From positions 186,001 to 250,000 of the forward strand of contig NZ_PYMC01000001.1 of assembly GCF_003026475.1 (NCBI RefSeq): a DNA stretch of 64,000 nt, given 5' to 3'. This stretch comes from Photobacterium lipolyticum (GTDB lineage: Bacteria > Pseudomonadota > Gammaproteobacteria > Enterobacterales > Vibrionaceae). A program made the translations under genes and the position numbers. Shown in pieces: positions 28,035-36,871 of this stretch. Under the pieces are notes generated by a model. That model had not been told where the DNA came from and did no database searches. It saw nothing but the letters and a program-made list of their open reading frames with translations. How positions within the stretch are numbered: position 1 is the stretch's first letter; each line of letters opens with the position of its first letter.

Positions 28035-29288
28035 ATGCAAACTACAGTAAGCTCGGCATCAGCTGGTGCCACAAAAGCAAGATGGACATACAAAGATTTC
28101 ACTTGGGCTCTTTCACTATTCGGTACCGCTGTTGGTGCTGGTGTACTTTTCCTTCCAATTAAAGCTGGTGCAGGTGGCTTCTGGCCGCTAGTTATTCTTG
28201 CTCTTATTGCTGCACCAATGACTTGGTTTGCACATAAAAGCCTTGCTCGCTTTGTGCTTTCAGCAAAAAATCCTGAAGCAGATATCACTGATACTGTAGA
28301 AGAACATTTTGGTAAATCTGGCGCTAAACTCATCACTTTTGCTTATTTCTTTGCCATTTACCCTATCGTTCTAATCTACGGTGTAGGTATTACAAACACT
28401 GTTGATTCTTTCCTGGTAAACCAGATGGGCATGGAATCAATTCCACGTTGGTTGCTATCAGGTGGCCTAATCTTGGCAATGACTGCTGGTGTTGTGTTCG
28501 GTAAAGAACTAATGCTTAAAGCCACTTCTGCGATGGTTTACCCACTAGTATTCATTCTGCTAGCGTTGTCAATTTACCTGATTCCTGGATGGAATAATTC
28601 AATGGTATCTGTAAGCCCGGATTGGAGCGCTATGCCTTCAGTTATCTGGTTAGCAATCCCTATCATTGTATTCTCTTTCAACCATAGCCCGGTTATCAGC
28701 CAGTTCTCTAAAGAACAACGCCGCGTTTACGGTGACAATGCAGTAGGTAAAACTGACATGATCACTGGTGGCGCTGCAATGATGCTAATGGGCTTCGTAA
28801 TGTTCTTTGTGTTCTCAGTGGTTCTGTCTCTATCACCTGAACAACTAGCTACAGCGCAATCACAAAACATCAGTGTTCTGTCTTACCTGGCGAACATCCA
28901 CGAATCTCCGTTAATTTCTTTACTGGGTCCTCTTGTTGCTTTTGCTGCAATCACTTCAAGCTACTTTGGTCACTTCCTAGGTGCACATGAAGGTCTTGTA
29001 GGGCTAGTGAAATCTGGCTCAAGCATGCCAGTTAACAAGATTGAGAAAATCTCTCTTGGCTTCATCGTTATCACAACCTGGATTGTTGCAATCGTAAACC
29101 CTAGCATCCTAGGCATGATTGAAACTATGGGTGCACCGATGATCGCTGGTATCCTTTTCTTAATGCCTGTAATCGCAATGTATAAAGTACCCGCTATGGC
29201 GAAGTACAAGACATCAGCACCTGTAAGTATTTTTACCGCTCTATGTGGTATTGCAGCTATTACTTCTGTAATCTACGGCGCGTTATAA
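28035..29288 (+). CDS. sdaC: Serine transporter SdaC (HAAAP family)
   Basis: Inner-membrane proton-coupled serine importer, 417 residues with about eleven hydrophobic helices. LFGTAVGAGVLFLPIKAGAG (residues 33-52) is the characteristic unwound first helix of this family and FFAIYPIVLIYGVGITN follows. It lies immediately upstream of the serine dehydratase gene sdaA, so uptake and deamination of serine are coupled. The upstream region holds a good CRP site, suggesting carbon control. A terminator-like hairpin at 29399 lies between sdaC and sdaA, so sdaA may also have its own promoter. Codon use is rich in favoured codons compared with neighbours, hinting at high expression. Confidence 0.95.
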   Translation: MQTTVSSASAGATKARWTYKDFTWALSLFGTAVGAGVLFLPIKAGAGGFWPLVILALIAAPMTWFAHKSLARFVLSAKNPEADITDTVEEHFGKSGAKLITFAYFFAIYPIVLIYGVGITNTVDSFLVNQMGMESIPRWLLSGGLILAMTAGVVFGKELMLKATSAMVYPLVFILLALSIYLIPGWNNSMVSVSPDWSAMPSVIWLAIPIIVFSFNHSPVISQFSKEQRRVYGDNAVGKTDMITGGAAMMLMGFVMFFVFSVVLSLSPEQLATAQSQNISVLSYLANIHESPLISLLGPLVAFAAITSSYFGHFLGAHEGLVGLVKSGSSMPVNKIEKISLGFIVITTWIVAIVNPSILGMIETMGAPMIAGILFLMPVIAMYKVPAMAKYKTSAPVSIFTALCGIAAITSVIYGAL

Positions 29289-29398
29289 TGCAATCATCGC
29301 TATAACAGCGATAACCATCCTTTACGGCTTGTTCGTCCAAGAAAATGTGCTACAGCGCATAGCCTTCTGAGACAATTTGCGTAAAATAGATGATACTT

Positions 29399-29436
29399 AA
29401 GAGCAGGAAGCGTTTGCCACCTGCTCTTTTGTTTTT
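29399..29436 (+). terminator. Terminator between sdaC and sdaA
   Basis: AAGAGCAGG (29399-29407) and CCTGCTCTT (29420-29428) stem, then TTGTTTTT. Confidence 0.75.
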
Positions 29437-29529
29437 CTAGTGATCTCGCCAAGGAAGGGGCGAGAATAATAAAAACTATGACAGTCTTGGCCTGAGGCAA
29501 GAGCGCTTCCCCCGACTGAGGTAATACAC

Positions 29530-30891
29530 ATGATCAGTGTTTTTGATATCTACAAAATCGGTGTGGGTCCTTCCAGTTCACACACTGTTGGCCCAATGAA
29601 AGCAGGTAAAGAGTTTATTGATGACCTGCGCGCTATGGGCAAATTACGTGATATAACCAAAATTACCGTCGATGTTTATGGTTCACTTTCTCTTACCGGT
29701 AAAGGTCACCACACAGATATTGCTATCATTATGGGCCTTGCGGGCAACGGCCCTGAGCATGTCGATATCGATAGTATCCCCGGCTTCATTGCCCGCGTAG
29801 AAGAAACTGAACGCCTACCTGTTGGCATGCACTGCCACACAGTTGAATTCCCCCGTGACGGTGGTATGAACTTCCATACTACTAACCTTCCTCTTCACGA
29901 AAATGGTATGTCAATCCACGCATGGATTGGTGATGAAGAAGCGTATACTAAAACGTATTATTCCATCGGTGGTGGTTTCATCGTTGATGAAGAGAACTTT
30001 GGTAAAGAACAAGTATCAAACGTTACAGTGCCTTACATGTACACAAAGGCTGATGAGCTTTTGAGCCATTGTAAAGAGTACGGTCTATCTATCAGCGCTC
30101 TCGTTATGGCAAACGAACGAGCGATGAACGCAGAAGACGAAATTAATACTTACTTCTCGAAAATCTGGAAGACCATGCGTGAATGTATGGAACGCGGTAT
30201 GAACGAAGAAGGTATTTTGCCTGGCCCTCTACGCGTACCTCGCCGTGCTGCCGCTCTTTACCAACAGTTAATGGCAACCGAAAAATTCAGCAATGACCCA
30301 ATGACTGTTGTCGATTGGGTGAACATGTATGCATTTGCGGTAAACGAAGAAAACGCAGCGGGCGGTCGTGTTGTTACAGCACCAACCAATGGTGCATGTG
30401 GCATTATTCCAGCGGTTTTGGCTTACTACGATAAGTTCATTCAAAATGTTGGTCCTAAAGACTACACACGTTACTTCGCCGCTTCCGGCGCTATCGGTGG
30501 CCTTTATAAGCGTAATGCCTCTATTTCCGGTGCTGAAGTAGGCTGCCAGGGTGAGGTCGGTGTAGCATGTTCTATGGCGGCAGCTGGCCTTGCTGAACTG
30601 ATGGGCGGAAGCCCTGAGCAAGTCTGTATGGCGGCTGAAATCGCTATGGAGCACAACCTTGGTCTGACTTGTGATCCGGTTGCTGGTCAGGTACAGGTGC
30701 CATGTATCGAGCGTAACGGTATTGCAGCAGTTAAAGCAATTAACGCATGCCGTATGGCGCTTCGCCGTTCATCAGAGCCGCGCGTTTCACTTGATAAAGT
30801 TATTGAGACAATGCTTGAAACTGGCAAAGACATGAATGCTAAATACCGTGAGACATCTCAGGGTGGTCTGGCAATCAAGGTTGTTTGTTAA
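29530..30891 (+). CDS. sdaA: L-serine dehydratase
   Basis: Iron-sulfur L-serine deaminase (serine to pyruvate and ammonia), 453 residues, single-chain type. The N-terminal [20 protein letters not shown] and the block [14 protein letters not shown] are diagnostic; candidate cluster cysteines are in [24 protein letters not shown] and VPCIERN. TGAGGT lies upstream of ATG 29530. It forms a functional pair with sdaC. As in sdaC, codon bias is strong. The C-terminal residues [19 protein letters not shown] are typical, including the terminal cysteine that lies near the active site in the family. Confidence 0.96.
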   Translation: MISVFDIYKIGVGPSSSHTVGPMKAGKEFIDDLRAMGKLRDITKITVDVYGSLSLTGKGHHTDIAIIMGLAGNGPEHVDIDSIPGFIARVEETERLPVGMHCHTVEFPRDGGMNFHTTNLPLHENGMSIHAWIGDEEAYTKTYYSIGGGFIVDEENFGKEQVSNVTVPYMYTKADELLSHCKEYGLSISALVMANERAMNAEDEINTYFSKIWKTMRECMERGMNEEGILPGPLRVPRRAAALYQQLMATEKFSNDPMTVVDWVNMYAFAVNEENAAGGRVVTAPTNGACGIIPAVLAYYDKFIQNVGPKDYTRYFAASGAIGGLYKRNASISGAEVGCQGEVGVACSMAAAGLAELMGGSPEQVCMAAEIAMEHNLGLTCDPVAGQVQVPCIERNGIAAVKAINACRMALRRSSEPRVSLDKVIETMLETGKDMNAKYRETSQGGLAIKVVC

Positions 30892-30956
30892 TCACAGAGA
30901 CGAGATAAGAGAAGCGAGTCACTAGAAGCTCACTTTGCGAAACTCGATACTATCGT

Positions 30957-30988
30957 AAAAAGCTACCGTCTTATCGGTAGCTTTTTTT
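30957..30988 (+). terminator. Terminator of sdaA
   Basis: AGCTACCG (30961-30968), TCTTAT, CGGTAGCT (30975-30982), then T-run; also A-run upstream, so it may serve the convergent gene. Confidence 0.9.
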
Positions 30989-31015
30989 GTTTGGATTCTC
31001 TCTCGTTACTCACTT

Positions 31016-31978
31016 CTAGCCAATCGCTACTTTCAACAACACCTCAATATCTTCTGCGATCGCCTCACCACACTGCAACGTCGTGATCCATGAAATGGGA
31101 ATGCCCTTATCATCACCAAAACCGTAGCAAGCTCCTGCTAATGCGCCGACGATAATACCGCGACCACAGGAATCACCCGACACCAGTATATTTTTGATAA
31201 TTGCTTCGGTATAGCTTTCACTGTTTTTTAAAATCCAGGCAGCCATCGGTATACTGTCAGTCAAATGATTGGCTTGGTTGACGATCGATAGTACATGCTT
31301 GAGATCATTTACATCGCCACTGAGTACCCTCACCTGCTCAATTAAATCCTGGGTCTTCGGTTCCGATTTGATTTTTAAGACATTCAGTACCGGCTCCATA
31401 CGGCGTGAACGTAATGCTTCATTCAAGGCGCTGGCAAATGCCTTGGCGCTGGAAATGGCAATATCATTTTGATGAGTAATACCAACAATGCGCTCAATTT
31501 CCTGCTCTAACTTTTCAGAAGAGTGCTTTAAAGCCACTAATGCAGGTACCGCACATAAAGCCGTATTCTGATCGTCATCACAACCCGAATCTTCCGGCCA
31601 GTCTTCGGGCGGAAGAGAAAACAAGCTCAGTAATAATGCTTGGGTCGGACTATCGATATAACCGACAAATTCGCCACCTGGACCAAAATAATCAAGAACT
31701 TGTTGCTGAATACTGTGGGTATCAACATCGGGATTTGCCAGCAGTCGAATGTATAGCGCTAACCACTCACCGTAGGCGGTAAGCTCACCGGCTGTGAGTT
31801 TGTCGTGTGCATAATAGCTATCAACACCTTCATAGTGCGAAGCATCCGGTTCTATGAATGGAAAGTGAGGTAAGTCAGTAAGAGTTTTGACACGTTCCGG
31901 GGAGTAAATCCAGTGTGTTCCCATACTCGCGGCATCGGCAACCAATGCCCCCATCAGTGCTGCGTAACGTTGCGCCAT
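31016..31978 (-). CDS. ADP-ribosylglycohydrolase-like protein (COG1397)
   Basis: About 320 residues from ATG 31978 (MAQRYAALMGALVADAASMG), which has GGAGG four bases upstream; the frame extends to 32014 without support. Fold and length match the DraG/ARH family. The segment ADAASMGTHWIY replaces the usual GDALGxxxE, and the metal motif region reads SGDSCGRGIIVGALAGA rather than GDTDTxxA, so one acidic ligand is replaced. This fits a divergent branch in which ADP-ribose hydrolysis has not been shown. It is a single gene on the minus strand facing sdaA. Substrate unknown. Confidence 0.75.
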   Translation of the reverse strand: MAQRYAALMGALVADAASMGTHWIYSPERVKTLTDLPHFPFIEPDASHYEGVDSYYAHDKLTAGELTAYGEWLALYIRLLANPDVDTHSIQQQVLDYFGPGGEFVGYIDSPTQALLLSLFSLPPEDWPEDSGCDDDQNTALCAVPALVALKHSSEKLEQEIERIVGITHQNDIAISSAKAFASALNEALRSRRMEPVLNVLKIKSEPKTQDLIEQVRVLSGDVNDLKHVLSIVNQANHLTDSIPMAAWILKNSESYTEAIIKNILVSGDSCGRGIIVGALAGACYGFGDDKGIPISWITTLQCGEAIAEDIEVLLKVAIG

Positions 31979-32037
31979 ACAACCTCCAGTAATAAACCAA
32001 GCTTCTGATAACAATAATCATAGTTGGTAGAAGGTAT

Positions 32038-32137
32038 ATACCCAACTACTTTAATATGGAGTGTTCTGCGAGAATTCCGTGACTTTTCGACAAGGCAGTC
32101 ATATGGGCGAATAGGGCTTTATTTAGAGTTTGGGTAT
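32038..32137. mobile_element. Short MITE-like element (ATACCCAAC / GTTTGGGTAT)
   Basis: 100 bp with ends ATACCCAACTACTTT (left) and GTTTGGGTAT (right, 32128-32137). Internal sequence differs from the 170-bp copies but the outermost bases are the same. Confidence 0.65.
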
Positions 32138-32151
32138 ACGCAGGTACAAAA

Positions 32152-32177
32152 AAACCCCGCCGCTGCGAGGTTTTTTA
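32152..32177 (-). terminator. Terminator of the acetate transporter gene
   Basis: Minus strand AACCTCGC, AGCG loop, GCGGGGTT (one G-U pair), then TTTTTT. Confidence 0.85.
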
Positions 32178-32190
32178 ATGTTCGGTCAGA

Positions 32191-32784
32191 TTAAGCAGCC
32201 GCTTTCAGGCTTGCTTTCTCTTTCTTCACTTCGCCTACAGGCAGAATTGTACGGCCGTATTCGTTGTTGAGTACCTGTGCCATTGCAAAGTAGATTGCGC
32301 TCGCACCACAGATAATACCTTCAAAACCAGCGATCGTACCGATTAGCTCGCTACCAGTGAAGTCACGAGCAGCCAGCAGGAAGAATAGTACCGTCAGAGA
32401 ACCGAATACGAACTGCTTTGCACGTGGGTAGCATAGTGAACCAACGAACATGAATGCCGTGAATACACCCCACAGACCCAGATACCAACCCATGAAGTTT
32501 GCTGGGCTTGCTGCTGCCAAGCCCATTTTAGGCATAACAATCAGACCAACCAGAGTCAGCCAGAACAGACCGTATGACGTAAATGCAGTGGTACCAAATG
32601 TGTCGCCACGCTTGAAGCACATCATGCCCACTAGCACTTGACCAAGACCACCGTAAAAAATACCCATTGCAAGGATCATAGAATCAATCGGGAAAAAACC
32701 CGCATTGTGGATATTCAAAAGGATAGTGGTCATACCAAAACCCATTAGGCCAAGCGGCGCCGGGTTAGCTAGTTTCGTGGACAT
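32191..32784 (-). CDS. satP: Acetate/succinate uptake transporter (GPR1/FUN34/YaaH, SatP)
   Basis: Inner-membrane transporter of 197 residues with six helices. The family signature NPAPLGLMGFGMTTILLNIH is at residues 7-26 and marks SatP-type acetate channels, which form hexamers. The lysine- and alanine-rich C-terminus (GEVKKEKASLKAAA) is cytoplasmic. AGGGG (as TGTAGGGGAACTAA) lies before ATG 32784. The gene is monocistronic with a strong terminator. Codon bias is strong, hinting at high expression. Likely role: acetate uptake after overflow metabolism; succinate is an alternative substrate in E. coli. Confidence 0.93.
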   Translation of the reverse strand: MSTKLANPAPLGLMGFGMTTILLNIHNAGFFPIDSMILAMGIFYGGLGQVLVGMMCFKRGDTFGTTAFTSYGLFWLTLVGLIVMPKMGLAAASPANFMGWYLGLWGVFTAFMFVGSLCYPRAKQFVFGSLTVLFFLLAARDFTGSELIGTIAGFEGIICGASAIYFAMAQVLNNEYGRTILPVGEVKKEKASLKAAA

Positions 32785-33009
32785 TTAGTTCCCCTACAGG
32801 AGTAATTCAACAAAAATGATAAAATTTCAAAAATGGATGCATCTTAAATGCGCGGCGAATTCTAATGGATGATGAGAGGCAGATCAATCCAAATCAGGAC
32901 TAAAATTCAGCCTTAGGGAAAAAAAAACATGATTATATTTGATATATATACAGTTTTTTTGAACCATGAGTGTAGATAACGGACAAGACGCTCTATCCTT
33001 ATCCCATTA

Positions 33010-33035
33010 AGAAAAAAGCAGCCAATGGCTGCTCT
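33010..33035 (-). terminator. Terminator of the coiled-coil lipoprotein gene
   Basis: Minus strand AGCAGCCA / TGGCTGCT (33033-33017) followed by TTTTTT, starting about 18 bp after the stop. Confidence 0.85.
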
Positions 33036-33050
33036 TATAGGATCGACAAG

Positions 33051-34286
33051 TTATTCAGATAAAAGTGTCCCTTCAACCGATGGTTCAGCCAGATCTGTTG
33101 CGACGACAACTGGCATACTCTGCTCTGTCGGGTCCGTTTGTTCGACATCTTTAAGCTGATACGGCGCAGAATAAGAATCGGGTTGTGACACAATTTTTGC
33201 GCGCAACTGCTGTATAACCTGCTTCTGGTTTTCCACCAATAAGGTTAAAGCCTGAATTTGCTGATCTTTGGCCGGATCTTGCTGAGCCGTAATACTCTTA
33301 ACTGCACGCTGCTGACGTGCCGTTGCTACACCATCCGTAATTAATTGAGCCTGGGTACGCATCGGCTTGTTTCGCAAATCCTCATCATTGAGGGCGCGTG
33401 AAATACGCAGTAATTTAGCTTCAATATCTAGAATGAAATTCTCATATTCATCTTTACTGCGGTCACGCAGGCTTTGTACTTCCAGCGCGATATGTGCAGC
33501 ATGGTCGAGCTCAAACTGGATCTCCGTGACGGCTTTGTTAATTGTCGTAAAGTCTCTCGGTGACAGATCAATAACGGTATTGCCAGCACCAATTTCCGAC
33601 TCTACACGGGCGTAGCTTAGGGGGGCGTAATATTTCACGTCTTTTTGACGCAGACTACGCAACTCGCTCTCTAGCGGTGCGATATATATCTTTTTCACCG
33701 TCTTCACTTCTAAGCTATGGCTGCGTTCGAGAAATTCATCCTGCTCTTCACGGGCATCACTGATAACTTCTTGCTCAACTAAACGGAATAACTTGGCATA
33801 TAAACGATTCAATCGAGTATATTCACTTCGATAGTATTGCTGGGCACCTAAGGAATTAAGGTAGCGCATTTGCTCAATCGCAGGTTCGAGCACGTTATCT
33901 GCCTGTACTTTCAAACGCTCCAGATCCGTTAAGATTAACTGGGCTTGATGTATCTCATCGAAGAACCGTTCAAGGTACGTTGTTGATGAAAAAATAGAGT
34001 AGTTTTCAAATGCGACATCAGGCTCATCGGAAAATTCCAGATAAATCAGATCTGCTTTTTTCCATCCTGACTGAAGCGCATTAAATTTATTCGGTGAATA
34101 GAGTGCCAGATGGTCTATATTCATCATCTTCTGTTGCCAGTTCTTATGCATTTCTAGTGCATTTTGGTAGGCATTTTCAGTGTTGATTTCAGACGTAGCC
34201 GCCAGACCGTCTTCCGGTGTGCTTTGACAGCCACTCAGTAAAGTAGCAAAAAACAGTGCAAGTGCCACTTTCCTTATATTGTTCAT
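33051..34286 (-). CDS. Coiled-coil lipoprotein of unknown function
   Basis: About 411 residues from ATG 34286 (GGAAGAG precedes it); the frame extends to 34334 but would hide the signal. Lipobox FATLLSGC (cysteine at residue 20). The rest is almost wholly helical and charged, with heptad-like stretches around residues 105-200 and a final coiled segment (IQALTLLVENQKQVIQQLRAKI, about 345-366), then a low-complexity tail. I do not recognise a characterised family. A lipid-anchored helical protein suggests an envelope spacer or adaptor. It is monocistronic, between an alcohol dehydrogenase and the acetate transporter, which gives no functional hint. Confidence 0.7.
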   Translation of the reverse strand: MNNIRKVALALFFATLLSGCQSTPEDGLAATSEINTENAYQNALEMHKNWQQKMMNIDHLALYSPNKFNALQSGWKKADLIYLEFSDEPDVAFENYSIFSSTTYLERFFDEIHQAQLILTDLERLKVQADNVLEPAIEQMRYLNSLGAQQYYRSEYTRLNRLYAKLFRLVEQEVISDAREEQDEFLERSHSLEVKTVKKIYIAPLESELRSLRQKDVKYYAPLSYARVESEIGAGNTVIDLSPRDFTTINKAVTEIQFELDHAAHIALEVQSLRDRSKDEYENFILDIEAKLLRISRALNDEDLRNKPMRTQAQLITDGVATARQQRAVKSITAQQDPAKDQQIQALTLLVENQKQVIQQLRAKIVSQPDSYSAPYQLKDVEQTDPTEQSMPVVVATDLAEPSVEGTLLSE

Positions 34287-34550
34287 ATTCTCTTCCGCTT
34301 TTATTCTTCTTATTGCAATTTCATTCGCAACCAATTAAAAAATAACAAAAAATCGAATTAATTATTAAAGCGACATCAATTGAATGTGCTACTGCACGAG
34401 ACTTTAAGCTGGTTAATCAAGTGTATCTGAGTCTCAACGGGTACTAAAGTCCTTATTATTAAGGAGGTCCGTCATAACGGTCACGTTTCTGTATTCAGGG
34501 TTATCTTGTATAACGTCAATGTAGCACAACTCCCGCATTACGAGAATCAC

Positions 34551-35729
34551 CTAAATCTGGCTCGATATATTAATTTTGCATTCCTGACAGACTTGCTCAA
34601 GGATCCCCTGCAAACGTTGCTTGTTAAGCGGCAACGGATTTCCCTTTATCGCATTTGAGCGCAAGGCATCTTCGGCGACGTCATCAAACATGGTGTCACA
34701 CAACCCAAATTGCGAAACTGGCGGTAAGTTTAACCGCTTTAACGTCCGTTTCGTCCATAGAATGCCATCAATAACTTCTGCGTTGATCCGTCCGGTCAAA
34801 ATACAGGCCAATTGGCGATAACGATTGAGTACATCGGCACGGCCAGCTTCCCTTGCCGCTAAGACATTTTCCTGCATCACAAAAGGGGCCAACTGGGCGG
34901 TGATAAGCCCATGAGGTGAATGTATCCGCCCGCCGAGCGCCGAAGCCAGACCGTGTGCGGCCCCTAATTTGGCATTGGCCAATGCCATTCCCCCTAGCAT
35001 CGCAGCAAATGACATATCAGATCGCGCCCTCGGATCATCATCTTCACAAGCAGGAATGATTGCTCCGGCTAAGCGCCTCAAGCCTTCTTCGCACACCATG
35101 TCAGTCAGAGGGTTGGGTGCACCACAGACATACGCTTCCATTAAATGGGTAAATGCATCCATGCCACAGCACCCCGACAAAACAGGGTCCATACCATAGG
35201 TTAAGGTTGGATCGATAATGGCCAGATCCGGAAGCATATCAGGGCTGCTAAGGCTCACTTTGACACTTTCCTGAGCAGAACGAAGCACGGCATTCTTGCT
35301 GACTTCCGAACCGGTACCTGCCGTGGTTGGAATCGCAATAAAGGGTAATGGTTTCGCCTGCAGCGGCACATTACGTCCCACGACGTCGACATAATCATAA
35401 ACGCTTCCCTGATTGGGAATAAGTGCCGCCAACGCCTTCCCGGCATCAAGAACACTTCCGCCGCCAAGCGCTATCACCATATCCGGGCGGAATCTTCTCC
35501 CCATTGCAGCCATTTCTTCAATCATGGCAATCAGAGGCTCACCGAGCACAGCAACCTGCTGATAGCGCATGTTCTGTTGTTTTAGGTAACCGACAACTGG
35601 TTCAGACCGCAGGCTATCTTTCCCCGTGACTAACAAGACGCTATAGCCAAATTGGTTAAAAGTTGAAAATGAGTGACTCAGCGCCCCTTCGCCAAAAACG
35701 ATCCTTGAAGACGTCATAAACTGAAACAT
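34551..35729 (-). CDS. Iron-containing alcohol dehydrogenase
   Basis: Group III (iron-type) NAD(P)-dependent alcohol dehydrogenase, about 392 residues. ATG 35729 (MFQFMTSSRIVFGEG) has GGAGG four bases upstream; the longer frame is unsupported. Cofactor loop ALGGGSVLDAGKALAAL (about residues 90-106); TTAGTGSEVS (about 138); metal-ligand region GMDAFTHLMEAYVC (about 195-208) and AAHGLASALGGRIHSPHG (about 260-277) retain the conserved histidines and aspartate. The alcohol substrate is not predictable; ethanol, butanol and propanediol enzymes share this pattern. Monocistronic. The upstream region is rich in repeats (35855-36276). Confidence 0.92.
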   Translation of the reverse strand: MFQFMTSSRIVFGEGALSHSFSTFNQFGYSVLLVTGKDSLRSEPVVGYLKQQNMRYQQVAVLGEPLIAMIEEMAAMGRRFRPDMVIALGGGSVLDAGKALAALIPNQGSVYDYVDVVGRNVPLQAKPLPFIAIPTTAGTGSEVSKNAVLRSAQESVKVSLSSPDMLPDLAIIDPTLTYGMDPVLSGCCGMDAFTHLMEAYVCGAPNPLTDMVCEEGLRRLAGAIIPACEDDDPRARSDMSFAAMLGGMALANAKLGAAHGLASALGGRIHSPHGLITAQLAPFVMQENVLAAREAGRADVLNRYRQLACILTGRINAEVIDGILWTKRTLKRLNLPPVSQFGLCDTMFDDVAEDALRSNAIKGNPLPLNKQRLQGILEQVCQECKINISSQI

Positions 35730-35854
35730 AGGTCCTCCGCTACACAAATAGCATCATCTGATTTGAGAAGGGACTAACTAGCAGTCAATGCGAAGCTGAC
35801 ACTAGCTCGATGGGTTTTCTGCCCTTATTTCAATCATAATCCTCTTCTAATACC

Positions 35855-35910
35855 AGGGTCTGTTTATCTTTCGACATAATTGCTGCAATGGTGAAAGATA
35901 AACAGACCCT
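35855..35910. repeat. Perfect 18-bp inverted repeat, possible mobile-element remnant
   Basis: AGGGTCTGTTTATCTTTC at 35855-35872 and its exact reverse complement at 35893-35910, 20 bp apart. The outer GGGTC/GACCC ends resemble transposon termini, but no transposase or second copy is in the window. No T-run adjoins, so it is not a terminator. Confidence 0.8.
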
Positions 35911-36110
35911 CGTGAGTGTGCACCGATAACTATTCCTAGTTTTGATTCTGGACAACATTCCCGTCATATTGAAAAGATCTCACACCATAACAAGTGCTCT
36001 ATCACATTCGGCAATGATGCGTCAGGTTTGGTTGACACCAACAAGGATGTAAAGCAATACAGGCCTCTCATTTCCATAAAGAAATCATCTTTCTGTTACA
36101 GCAAAGGTAT

Positions 36111-36276
36111 ATACCCAAGTAACCTCAAGATGCTCGTTTCAGCGAGAATTTCCAGGTGCTAAGGTCAGGCGGTGATTTGCAGACATAGTCGCCCTACATC
36201 AAAAATCAGCAACACAACATTAGTGCCTGGAAAACTCGCCCTTCGGGAGTGATGCATATTGAGGTAACTTGGGTAT
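36111..36276. mobile_element. MITE-like inverted-repeat element, copy 2
   Basis: 166 bp, very similar along its length to 9635-9804. Ends are ATACCCAAGTAACCTCAAG and GAGGTAACTTGGGTAT. It is flanked by TAT on the left and AGT on the right, with TA at the junction on the left. Confidence 0.87.
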
Positions 36277-36383
36277 AGTTTTACTATCAATCGGTTTTAT
36301 CTATCAGAGCGAGAGATAAAACCCTCTTTCTCATCAGTCAGAGTCACGATATAGTAAACACAATAAAGTTGAGGAGAGAAATT

Positions 36384-36647
36384 ATGTTCGTTGTTATTTT
36401 TGGACGCCCCGGTTGCCCGTTCTGTGTTCGCGCTAAAGAGCTCGCTGAAAAGCTAAAAGAAGATCGTGATGATTTTAATTTCCGCTACGTTGACATTCAT
36501 GCGGAGGGCATCAGTAAAGCGGACCTGGAAAAAACCGTCGGTAAGCCCGTTGAAACCGTACCTCAAATCTTTGTCGATCAAGAACACATTGGCGGCTGTA
36601 CTGAATTTGAAGCCTACGCGAAAGAAAACCTGGAACTATTCCAATAA
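36384..36647 (+). CDS. grxA: Glutaredoxin 1
   Basis: An 87-residue dithiol glutaredoxin. ATG 36384 has GAGGAGAG five bases upstream. The active site is GRPGCPFCVRAKELAEKL (CPFC at residues 11-14; E. coli has CPYC), with TVPQIFVDQEHIGG as the glutathione-binding loop. It reduces ribonucleotide reductase and protein disulfides using glutathione. It is followed by a terminator and by ybjL; grxA and ybjL are also near neighbours in E. coli, which supports the symbol. An OxyR site is expected from E. coli but I could not assign one. Confidence 0.96.
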   Translation: MFVVIFGRPGCPFCVRAKELAEKLKEDRDDFNFRYVDIHAEGISKADLEKTVGKPVETVPQIFVDQEHIGGCTEFEAYAKENLELFQ

Positions 36648-36661
36648 CCCCTCCAATAAAG

Positions 36662-36683
36662 GGCTGAAATTTCAGCCTTTTTT
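36662..36683 (+). terminator. Terminator of grxA
   Basis: GGCTGAAATTTCAGCC palindrome (36662-36677) then six T residues. Confidence 0.9.
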
Positions 36684-36871
36684 ATATTTACTGTACTTCT
36701 TGTAAATCTGATACCAAACGTAATAAACCCACTGATTTAGTATATTTTGCTCAGGCATCATTTCCTGTGAATTTTTTACACTGTTTTTACCTTTAATAGG
36801 TATAACAAACCTCTAAAATCAGCTAGAATTCCGGCACTTTTATCGCGCCTACCCTTCCCGGATATAATGTT

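Larger units (their letters stand above)
35730..36383. other. Repeat-rich intergenic region adh / grxA
   Basis: 654 bp without a supported gene. It holds an 18-bp perfect inverted repeat (35855-35910), a non-coding stretch that is open in one frame from 35902 to about 36160 but lacks a start signal, MITE-like copy 2 (36111-36276) and the grxA promoter. Confidence 0.7.

Noticed and set aside
29440..29529. Possible riboswitch-like structure upstream of sdaA
   Set aside because: Some pairing (GCCAAGG/CCTTGGC-like) but no match to glycine or other known riboswitch cores that I can see.
35902..36160. One frame is open for about 85 codons (region reading DSGQHSRHIEKISHHNK)
   Set aside because: No start codon with a ribosome binding site, no recognised family, and the end runs into the MITE-like element; could be a gene remnant, but not supportable.
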